Origin: an uncultured Oscillospiraceae bacterium
GTDB taxonomy: Bacteria; Bacillota; Clostridia; Oscillospirales; Oscillospiraceae
Length of the DNA stretch: 11,649 nucleotides
NCBI GenBank assembly: GCA_900759385.1
Contig: CAAEUZ010000114.1
Span: forward strand, 1 to 11,649
Reading direction: 5' to 3'
The notes under the pieces were generated by a model that saw only the letters and a list, made by a program, of their open reading frames with translations, did no database searches and was not told the origin of the DNA. Below, one piece after another: positions 1-5,182 of this stretch. Made by a program: the position numbers and the translations under genes. Numbering within the stretch: the stretch's first letter is position 1; every line of letters starts with the position of its first letter.

Positions 1-7
1 CCGCCGC

Positions 8-191
8 CAGGCTGCGCCTTCTGGCGAAAGCTCATCTGCGCTCCCTTGCCCCTCCTTTCGAAACGAAAGCAGGCTTTCGTTTCGTGCTAGCGCGGGTTTG
101 GCAAAGTCCGCTCAACTCCGTTTCCGTCTTCAGGCTGCGCCTTTAGCCGAAAACTGCGTTCGCTCCCTTGCCCCTCCTTTCGAAACGAAAG
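8..191. repeat. Imperfect direct repeat pair upstream of tRNA-Lys
   Basis: Two copies lie at about 8-69 and 131-191. Each opens with the same 13 nt (8-20 and 131-143), has a diverged middle, and closes with an identical 31-nt block (39-69 and 161-191) that includes the small palindrome CTTTCG-AAA-CGAAAG. The offset is 123 nt at the left end and 122 nt at the right, so one indel separates the copies. Only the first copy is followed by a second inverted arm (74-84), which gives an 11-bp hairpin at 59-84. I see no gene in 1-216. The copies look like non-coding intergenic repeats; their origin is unknown. Confidence 0.75.
59..84. other. 11-bp perfect inverted repeat (hairpin)
   Basis: The arms at 59-69 and 74-84 are exact reverse complements with a CAGG loop. 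The left arm can also pair with 55-60, so two structures compete. No T-run follows, so it is not a classical terminator. It sits inside the first copy of the upstream repeat pair. Confidence 0.6.
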
Positions 192-216
192 TACGGCCTG
201 TCACAGGCTTTTATAT

Positions 217-292
217 GACCCAGTAGCTCAGCAGGCAGAGCACCTGCCTTTTAAGCAGGGTGTCCGGGGTTCGAATCCCCGCTGGGTCACCA
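217..292 (+). tRNA. tRNA-Lys (anticodon UUU), CCA encoded
   Basis: A complete cloverleaf can be drawn. The acceptor stem pairs 217-223 with 282-288. The D stem pairs 226-229 with 238-241. The anticodon stem pairs 243-247 with 255-259 around a 7-nt loop with TTT at 250-252. The T stem pairs 265-269 with 277-281 around loop TTCGAAT. The discriminator is A289 and the CCA end is encoded at 290-292. UUU reads AAA and AAG lysine codons. No clear promoter lies just upstream, only a TTTTATAT stretch ending at position 216, so it may be transcribed from further upstream and processed. A terminator begins 2 nt after the CCA. Confidence 0.97.
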
Positions 293-293
293 C

Positions 294-332
294 GTCGTCG
301 CGGACTGCATATCGTTCGCGACGACTTTTTTA
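294..332 (+). terminator. Rho-independent terminator of tRNA-Lys
   Basis: A perfect 9-bp stem (294-302 with 317-325) encloses a 14-nt loop and is followed by six T (326-331). It starts directly after the tRNA CCA end, as expected for a tRNA transcript terminator. The T-run and the following bases also form the inverted repeat GACTTTT/AAAAGTC (323-340), which may allow some function on the other strand. Confidence 0.9.
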
Positions 333-370
333 TAAAAGTCATCTCTCACTCATTCCGTCGCTCCTCCTCA

Positions 371-421
371 CCAAACCGAACCCGCTGCGCTGGGCTCCGG
401 TTTGGCCTTGGCTGCAAGGCC
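371..421. other. Two adjacent hairpins in the tRNA-LtaS spacer
   Basis: The first hairpin pairs 371-378 with 398-405, plus an inner CCC/GGG pairing. The second pairs 404-410 with 415-421 around loop GCTG. They share two bases, so they compete at the join. No T-run follows either one. Apart from these, the duplicated terminator and the terminator at 520-555, nothing gene-like is seen between 293 and 570. Confidence 0.5.
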
Positions 422-519
422 GGAGCAGCAGCGTCTATGCTGCCGGGGGGCTGCACGCTGCCGCGGACTGCATATCGTTCGCGACGGCTTTTTTATTGCC
501 GCTGGCTTTTTATGCTGCT

Positions 520-555
520 GCTCCCCGGACGGGCTGGCCTGTCCGGGGAGCTTTT
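520..555 (+). terminator. Strong stem-loop between convergent genes
   Basis: An 11-bp perfect stem (520-530 with 541-551) has a 10-nt loop and is followed by TTTT at 552-555 on the plus strand. On the minus strand it lies about 20 nt beyond the LtaS-like stop codon, but no T-run follows there. It is a good plus-strand terminator and may also act as a weak 3' end for the minus-strand gene. Confidence 0.65.
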
Positions 556-570
556 ATATGCCGTATGGGT

Positions 571-2433
571 TCAGTAGTCGAAGTGCCTTGAGCGGTAGTA
601 CTCCAGGTAGTGATAGAGCCTGATCAGCTCCTGCTGCTCCGCGCTGGGGGAGAGAGTCAGGACGCCGTCAGAGCTCACGCAGGCGCCGCTGTCATGGATG
701 ACGGTGAGCTCCTCGCGCACCGGCGCGGCGGCCTGGGTGAAGGCGTCGCCCTCCCAGCCGAGCAGGTCAAAGAGGTGGCCCATCAGGAAGCTGGGGGAGA
801 GGTCGGGGCCCTGGCCGGTGAAGTCAAAGCCCAGCGCCTCCTTGGCCGCGTCGTTGGCCCAGATGAGGTAGCGGGTTGACCAGTAGTTGTAGAAGCCCTC
901 CTCGGTGCTCGTGTCCAGGTTGACGCCCAGCGCCTCGTAGACTGAGTTGCCGTTGCCGAGCCAGGGCTTGTGGTCGCCGAAGACGATGAGCACCACGGGC
1001 TCGTCGCTCTCACGCAGGGCGTCCACCAGTTCGCTGAGGTGATCCTGGGTGTCCATGACGGAGCCGAGGTAGTTGGCCAGGATATTGCGGGAGGCCTCGT
1101 CCAGGTCGTTGTTGACGATGTAGTCGTCCACGTCGCCCCACTCGCACACGCTGTCGTCGTAGGGCCCGTGGCCCTGGTACGACACGGAGAAGGAGAACTG
1201 CGGCGCGTCGCTCTCCATGCGCTCCAGCAGCTCGGCGGTCAGCTCGGGGAAGAACACGTCGTCCATGGACACGCCGTCGTTGAACTGCACGTAGTAGTTC
1301 TCCACAAAGCGGTAGCTGTCAAAGCCCAGATAGGTGTTGACGTTCTGCCGGTTGTAGAACCACTGGTAGCAGGGGTGGTCGCCCCAGGTCTCATAGCCCT
1401 GGTCCTTGAAATACCAGACGTAGGAGTTGGTGCTGCCGCGCCAGTTGTACTGCGTGGACATGCCGGTGAGGAAGGCCCGCTCGGAGTTGACGGTGTTGCC
1501 GGCAAAGATGTTCGTGACCAGGTTGCCGGTGTAGCTCTCCGCCTCCAGTGCGTGGTAGACCGCGTAGGCGTCCTGGGCGAACTCGATGCCGTCAAAGGAA
1601 GAGAAGTCGGAGAAGGCCTCCAGCATTATGCCCACGATGTTGACCTTCTCGTCCTCGGGGATGCCGGCGCTCTGGTACTGCGAGAGCAGATCTGCGACCC
1701 CGTCCTCGTCGTAGCCCTCGGCCGGGGAGGGGAAGGCCTCGTTTATGGAGTAGAGGAAGGGGTAGAGGCTGCCCCGGGAGATGTGCTGGTGGGTGGAAGA
1801 CCACTGGTTGAGGTACTCCAGGTTGGTGCCCGTGGCCTCGTAGAGGCCGTCGCCTATGTAGGCGCGCCCGCCCAGCAGCACGGCGGCCAGCACCGCGACG
1901 GCGGAGATTATGCGCGCCCTGCCGTTCGGCCTGCCCCGCACCAGGAAGAACAGGATGAGGAACCCGGCCAGGATGCAGGCCAGCGCGAGGATGAGCTTCC
2001 AGTCCAGGAAGAGCCGGTACTGCCCGGCCATCTCCCCGGCCTCGCCCAGGATGAGCAGGTCGGCGAACAGGACCGGGTCGTCGCGGAAGGCGAGCTTGTA
2101 GTAGTTGCCGAAGGCCAGGGCCATGGCCGGTACGGCCCCGAAGAGGTATGCCGCCCAGGGCCGGGCGGTGACGGCCAGCCCCAGCAGCATGAGCAGCGCT
2201 ATGGGCAGGAAGTTGGCCAGGAAGATCAGCGGGTGGCGGAAGTAGCCCAGGAATACGGCCAGGCGGTAATCGCCCGGGGCCAGCAGCAGCATAACCGCCG
2301 TCACACCTGCGGCGGCGAACAGCAGCATGAGCGCGTTCCACAGCCAGAAGGCGCGGTGCCGCCCGGCGCTCAGCCCGGGCTCAGGCGTGCGCTGGAAGAG
2401 GAAGAAGCGAAAAAACTTGTTGGTGGATGACAT
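571..2433 (-). CDS. LtaS-family phosphoglycerol transferase (membrane sulfatase-fold enzyme)
   Basis: This 620-residue protein resembles lipoteichoic acid synthases, which move glycerol phosphate from phosphatidylglycerol to a growing chain on the outer face of the membrane. About five membrane segments are visible (near 29-51, 66-88, 93-111, 146-165 and 174-190), followed by an extracellular sulfatase-type domain. Expected catalytic and metal residues are present: Glu272 in the LEAF motif, nucleophile Thr314 in NTVNSE, an Asn-Arg pair in FYNRQN, His422 in GHGPY, and Asp487-His488 in FGDH. The length is close to LtaS (about 650). I chose the ATG at 2433 because GGAAGG lies 7 nt upstream. An in-frame ATG at 2571 would add 46 non-membrane residues and would lie upstream of the candidate promoter's start site. 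The family is clear. Whether it is the main LTA synthase, a primase or another polymer enzyme cannot be told here. Confidence 0.9.
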   Translation of the reverse strand: MSSTNKFFRFFLFQRTPEPGLSAGRHRAFWLWNALMLLFAAAGVTAVMLLLAPGDYRLAVFLGYFRHPLIFLANFLPIALLMLLGLAVTARPWAAYLFGAVPAMALAFGNYYKLAFRDDPVLFADLLILGEAGEMAGQYRLFLDWKLILALACILAGFLILFFLVRGRPNGRARIISAVAVLAAVLLGGRAYIGDGLYEATGTNLEYLNQWSSTHQHISRGSLYPFLYSINEAFPSPAEGYDEDGVADLLSQYQSAGIPEDEKVNIVGIMLEAFSDFSSFDGIEFAQDAYAVYHALEAESYTGNLVTNIFAGNTVNSERAFLTGMSTQYNWRGSTNSYVWYFKDQGYETWGDHPCYQWFYNRQNVNTYLGFDSYRFVENYYVQFNDGVSMDDVFFPELTAELLERMESDAPQFSFSVSYQGHGPYDDSVCEWGDVDDYIVNNDLDEASRNILANYLGSVMDTQDHLSELVDALRESDEPVVLIVFGDHKPWLGNGNSVYEALGVNLDTSTEEGFYNYWSTRYLIWANDAAKEALGFDFTGQGPDLSPSFLMGHLFDLLGWEGDAFTQAAAPVREELTVIHDSGACVSSDGVLTLSPSAEQQELIRLYHYLEYYRSRHFDY

Positions 2434-2519
2434 GCGAAAACCTTCCTTCAGGGGACAGAAAAAGCTCATACAGGCGCCTTGCGCGGGCGCTGCGCCCCGG
2501 CCCTGCATGAACAGGCAAT

Positions 2520-2548
2520 ATTTTAGCACAGAATCTGTCGGATGTACA
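2520..2548 (-). promoter_or_regulatory. Candidate promoter of the LtaS-like gene
   Basis: On the minus strand TGTACA (2548-2543), a 17-bp spacer and TAAAAT (2525-2520) line up, with an extended -10 TGC at 2528-2526. Transcription would start near 2513, giving a GC-rich leader of about 80 nt before the ATG at 2433. Confidence 0.55.
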
Positions 2549-2668
2549 CGAAAATCACACGGCGGCCACATTTTAACATCCCCCGCCCACCCGGACGGGA
2601 GGCTGTCCCGCGCGGAAAAGGCGGATATTTTCCCGCCAACTTAACATAATTGTAACAGGACGGCGCTT

Positions 2669-2698
2669 TTGCGCTTAACAATTAGCGGCTATTATAAT
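2669..2698 (+). promoter_or_regulatory. Candidate distal promoter P1 of the rimP operon
   Basis: A perfect TATAAT at 2693-2698 lies 18 bp after a weak TTGCGC (2669-2674). The -35 box is part of a GCGC-TTTT-GCGC inverted repeat. The leader from here to rimP would be about 240 nt and would include the hairpin at 2743-2769. Confidence 0.4.
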
Positions 2699-2742
2699 AC
2701 CTGCAAGCAAACTTCTTCATTTTCATTACTCCCCCTTCTTAC

Positions 2743-2769
2743 CGGCCGCGCCCCCTTTCTGCGCGGCCG
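2743..2769. other. GC-rich hairpin between the two candidate rimP promoters
   Basis: A 9-bp perfect stem (2743-2751 with 2761-2769) encloses a pyrimidine loop. AAATTATT follows rather than a T-run, so it is not a canonical terminator. It would fold in any transcript from the distal promoter and sits in an otherwise AT-rich spacer. Confidence 0.5.
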
Positions 2770-2816
2770 AAATTATTATCTGTCCCTTTTTACCGTATTT
2801 ATATAGTAAATAGGTA

Positions 2817-2845
2817 TTGCAATACTGCCGGGCTTGTGGTAAAAT
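2817..2845 (+). promoter_or_regulatory. Candidate proximal promoter P2 of the rimP operon
   Basis: TTGCAA (2817-2822), a 17-bp spacer and TAAAAT (2840-2845) are present, with TGG before the -10 giving an extended -10 form. Transcription would start near 2852, about 20 nt before the leader terminator stem. Confidence 0.65.
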
Positions 2846-2872
2846 ACTTCTGTTAGTGTAGGTTTTATGGTC

Positions 2873-2900
2873 GAGTGGGTCAACGCCCACTCTTTTTCTT
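2873..2900 (+). terminator. Leader intrinsic terminator (probable attenuator) of rimP-nusA
   Basis: A 7-bp perfect stem (2873-2879 with 2886-2892) with a 6-nt loop is followed by TTTTTCTT (2893-2900). It lies between the promoters and the rimP start, so every transcript must read through it. In Bacillus subtilis the equivalent operon is controlled by NusA-dependent termination in its leader. The same logic is inferred here: excess NusA would end transcription early. No obvious antiterminator helix was found. Confidence 0.75.
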
Positions 2901-2941
2901 GGAGAATTTTAAGCTGTCAGAAGATGGCAATAGGAGGCAAC

Positions 2942-3400
2942 ATGAGCAAGGTTACTGAGCGCGTGCTGGCCCTGGCGGAGCCTGTGGCGGCGGAGTGCGG
3001 CTGCGAGGTCTGGGATGTGGAATACGTCCGCGAGGCCGGGTCGTGGTATCTGCGCGTATATATAGATAAGCCCGGCGGGGTCTCGATTGATGACTGCGAG
3101 GCGGTCTCCAGGGCGCTGGACCCCATACTGGACGAGGCCGACCCGATCCCCACGAGCTATATATTCGAGGTGTCCTCGGCCGGGGCGGAGCGGGTGCTCA
3201 GGCGCCAGAGCGATTTTGACCGCTTCCTGGGCGAGCAGGTCGAGGTCCGGCACTATCAGCCGGTGCAGGGCGCCAAAAGCCACGTGGGCGCGCTGGTCTC
3301 CCGCACGGAGGACGGTACGGTCACGATAGAGCTCAAAGGTGAGAACGTTAGTTTCCCGGCAGCGCAGGTGGCACAGGTGCGTCTGCGCATGACGATATGA
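2942..3400 (+). CDS. rimP: Ribosome maturation factor RimP
   Basis: This 152-residue cytoplasmic protein binds the free 30S subunit and helps its late assembly. It shows the family layout: an N-terminal alpha/beta domain with VWDVEY near residue 30, then YIDKPGG and the acidic DDCEAVSR helix, and the YIFEVSSAG...RVLRR signature near 73-90. A small SH3-like beta domain follows, ending in VRLRMTI. The usual SSPG is SSAG here. The start at 2942 is set by AGGAGG 4 nt upstream. An upstream in-frame ATG at 2867 would run through the leader terminator and is rejected. It is the first gene of the operon, 19 nt before nusA. Five of its seven Ile codons are ATA, which is unusual in GC-rich DNA. Confidence 0.95.
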   Translation: MSKVTERVLALAEPVAAECGCEVWDVEYVREAGSWYLRVYIDKPGGVSIDDCEAVSRALDPILDEADPIPTSYIFEVSSAGAERVLRRQSDFDRFLGEQVEVRHYQPVQGAKSHVGALVSRTEDGTVTIELKGENVSFPAAQVAQVRLRMTI

Positions 3401-3419
3401 CTATTTGGAGGCAGACAAG

Positions 3420-4478
3420 ATGAACGCAGAATTCTTCTCCGCGGTGGAGGACATAGAAAAAGAAAAAGGCATCCCCCGGGAGTACATGTACGAGAAGATC
3501 CAGCAGGCCATGCTGGCGGCCTTCCGCAAGGACAATCCCGACTACGGCGAGAATGTCGAGGTCATCTGCGACGAGGCGAAAAAGCGCATAGAGCTGGTCG
3601 TCCACATGACGGTCGTGCAGCAGGTAGAGGACCCGACCTGTGAGATAGACGTTGAGAGCGCCAAGAAATACAGCAAAAGGGCCGTCCCCGGCGAGGATAT
3701 AGCCATCCCCGTCGAGACCAAGAAGTTCGGCCGCATCGCCGCCCAGGCCGCCAAGCAGGTCATCATCCAGGGCATACGCGAGGCCGAGCGCGGCATCATC
3801 TACGACGAGTTCAACAACAAGCAGCACGAGGTGCTGACCGGCGTTGTGAGCCGCATAGACCCGCGCACCGGCGCCATCTCCATGCGCATAGGCACCGGCA
3901 GCGACGCCACCGAGGCCCTGCTGACCCGCGCCGAGCAGATACCCGGCGAGGTGCTGCGCGAGGGCGACCGTGCCAAGGTCTACGTCCTGGACGTGCGCCG
4001 CTCCACCCGCGGCGTGCAGATCGTCATCTCCCGCTCCCACCCGGGGCTGGTCCGCCGCCTCTTTGAGATAGAGGTGCCCGAGATCTTCGACGGCACGGTG
4101 GAGATAAAGGGCATCGCCCGCGAGGCCGGTTCCCGCACCAAGATGTCCGTGTACAGCGCCGAGCCGGATGTGGACGCCATCGGCGCCTGCGTGGGCCCGC
4201 GCGGCGCGCGCGTGGCCGAGATCATCAAGGAGCTCGGCGGCGAGAAGCTGGACATAGTGGAGTACAGCGAGCTGCCTGAGACCTACATCGCCAACGCCCT
4301 GGCCCCCGCCCAGGTGCTGAGCGTCACCATGCTGGAGGACAGCAAGACCTGCCGCGTCATAGTGCCGGACAGCCAGCTCTCCCTCGCCATAGGGCGCGAG
4401 GGCCAGAATGCGCGCCTGGCCGCCAAGCTGACGGGTTACAAGATAGATATAAAGTCCGAATCCAATCTCGGCCAGTGA
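3420..4478 (+). CDS. nusA: Transcription termination/antitermination factor NusA
   Basis: NusA (352 residues) binds RNA polymerase near the RNA exit channel and promotes pausing and intrinsic termination. Domains in order are the N-terminal polymerase-binding domain (about 1-125), the S1 domain (about 135-200, starting VLTGVVSRID), KH1 with the GPRG loop at 259-262, and KH2 with GREGQN at 325-330. The protein ends soon after KH2. It therefore lacks the acidic repeats of enterobacterial NusA, as is normal in Bacillota. GGAGG at 3407-3411 lies 8 nt before the ATG at 3420. An in-frame TTG at 3405 overlaps this site and is rejected. The gene lies between rimP and rnpM, and its product probably acts on the leader terminator of its own operon. 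Confidence 0.97.
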   Translation: MNAEFFSAVEDIEKEKGIPREYMYEKIQQAMLAAFRKDNPDYGENVEVICDEAKKRIELVVHMTVVQQVEDPTCEIDVESAKKYSKRAVPGEDIAIPVETKKFGRIAAQAAKQVIIQGIREAERGIIYDEFNNKQHEVLTGVVSRIDPRTGAISMRIGTGSDATEALLTRAEQIPGEVLREGDRAKVYVLDVRRSTRGVQIVISRSHPGLVRRLFEIEVPEIFDGTVEIKGIAREAGSRTKMSVYSAEPDVDAIGACVGPRGARVAEIIKELGGEKLDIVEYSELPETYIANALAPAQVLSVTMLEDSKTCRVIVPDSQLSLAIGREGQNARLAAKLTGYKIDIKSESNLGQ

Positions 4479-4500
4479 GCCGTTTGAAAAGGAGGCCGTC

Positions 4501-4782
4501 ATGCCCAAGAGAATACCTATGCGCCAGTGCCTTGGCTGCCGCGAGATGAAGCCAAAGCCCGAGCTGCTGCGTGTGGTGCGCTCGCCCGAGGGTGAGGTCT
4601 CGCTCGATTCGCGCGGCAAGAAGCCGGGCCGGGGCGCTTACGTCTGTCCCAATGCCGAGTGCCTGCGCCGCGCAGTGAAGTCCCGCGCGCTCGACCGGGC
4701 GCTGGAGACAAAAATACCCGACGAGGTTATGGAGCGCCTCGTCGCGGCTATGGAGGCTGGTACCGACGGACAGGGCGCTTAA
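4501..4782 (+). CDS. rnpM: RnpM/YlxR family RNA-binding protein (RNase P modulator)
   Basis: This is a 93-residue basic protein of the DUF448 (YlxR) family. The signatures are RQCLGCREMKPKPELLRVV near the start and GRGAYVC near residue 42, followed by a second Cys at 54 and a C-terminal helix. The family binds RNA, and in Bacillus subtilis YlxR has been linked to RNase P activity, hence the name RnpM. A strong AAGGAGG lies 5 nt before the ATG. It sits in its usual place between nusA and the L7Ae-like gene. Its 3' end contains the only good ribosome binding site for the next gene (GGAGG, 4752-4756), so the two genes probably overlap and are translationally coupled. Confidence 0.93.
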   Translation: MPKRIPMRQCLGCREMKPKPELLRVVRSPEGEVSLDSRGKKPGRGAYVCPNAECLRRAVKSRALDRALETKIPDEVMERLVAAMEAGTDGQGA

Positions 4783-5182
4783 TTACCTGGGCCTCATGCG
4801 CCGGGCCGGCAAGCTGGAGATAGGCGAGACCGCCACCGGCTGCGCGGTCAGGGACGGCAAGGCCAGGATAGTCTGCGTCGCCTCCGACGCCTCGGACAAC
4901 GCCGTGCGCCGCGCCAAGAGCTATCTGGCTGGGCGCAGAGCGCTGTACGTGCCTTTGCCGTATACCAAGGAGGAGCTGTCCGCAGCCCTCGGCAAGAGCG
5001 GCTGCTCCATGGCCGCCTGCACGGACTTCGGCCTCGCCAGCGCCTTCCTGGGCGCCCTGGCCGAGACTGATCCGGAGAGTTACGGCGCTCTCAGCGAGGA
5101 GATGCGCCGCCGAAGCGACAAGGCCGCTTATCGCAAGGCCAGAGGGCCGAAAAGGAAACCGGGGAGGGAAACACATGAGTAG
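4766..5182 (+). CDS. ylxQ: L7Ae/L30e/S12e-like ribosomal protein (YlxQ type), possible ACG start
   Basis: This small RNA-binding protein of the L7Ae fold recognises kink-turn RNA. Visible signatures are LNYLGLMRRAGKLEIGE at the N-terminus and a middle Ala/Val-rich strand-helix unit (IVCVASDAS). A basic Lys/Arg tail follows. The first ATG in frame is at 4796 (128 residues). It has no ribosome binding site and would remove LNYLGL from the first helix. The codons for TDRALNYLGL are open upstream but contain no ATG, GTG or TTG. ACG at 4766 lies 9 nt after GGAGG (4752-4756) and would give 138 residues, overlapping rnpM by 17 nt. I give 4766 as the more likely start, with moderate doubt. The 3' end overlaps infB by 8 nt. 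Confidence 0.75.
   Translation, partial: TDRALNYLGLMRRAGKLEIGETATGCAVRDGKARIVCVASDASDNAVRRAKSYLAGRRALYVPLPYTKEELSAALGKSGCSMAACTDFGLASAFLGALAETDPESYGALSEEMRRRSDKAAYRKARGPKRKPGRETHE

Larger units (their letters stand above)
291..494 (+). repeat. Duplicated tRNA-terminator unit (two copies)
   Basis: Positions 291-331 recur at 454-494 with 37 of 41 positions identical. The stretch 299-331 against 462-494 differs only at 324 (A) versus 487 (G). The 14-nt loop is identical in both. In the second copy the left stem arm has diverged, leaving one mismatch and one G-U wobble, but the T-run is intact. The second copy has no tRNA before it. It may be the scar of a lost tRNA gene or a terminator duplicated as a unit. 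Confidence 0.8.

Noticed and set aside
196..212. Small terminator-like hairpin before the tRNA (GCCTG/CAGGC then TTTT)
   Set aside because: The stem has only 5 bp with a 3-nt loop and a 4-T run, and it lies just 4 nt before the tRNA. It could be chance or the end of an unseen upstream gene.
970..2430. Open frame of 486 codons on the plus strand opposite the LtaS-like gene
   Set aside because: Shadow of a GC-rich gene; the translation is a Val/Gly/Glu/Gln-rich run without domains, while the minus strand has the catalytic residues of the family.
3348..4619. Long minus-strand frame opposite nusA
   Set aside because: Antisense shadow of nusA with repetitive Leu/Ala/Gly/Asp composition and no motif.
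4701..4796. Programmed frameshift from rnpM into the L7Ae-like gene
   Set aside because: The downstream frame is open into rnpM, but no slippery sequence or stimulatory structure is visible, rnpM has its normal C-terminus, and the ribosome binding site at 4752-4756 explains separate initiation.
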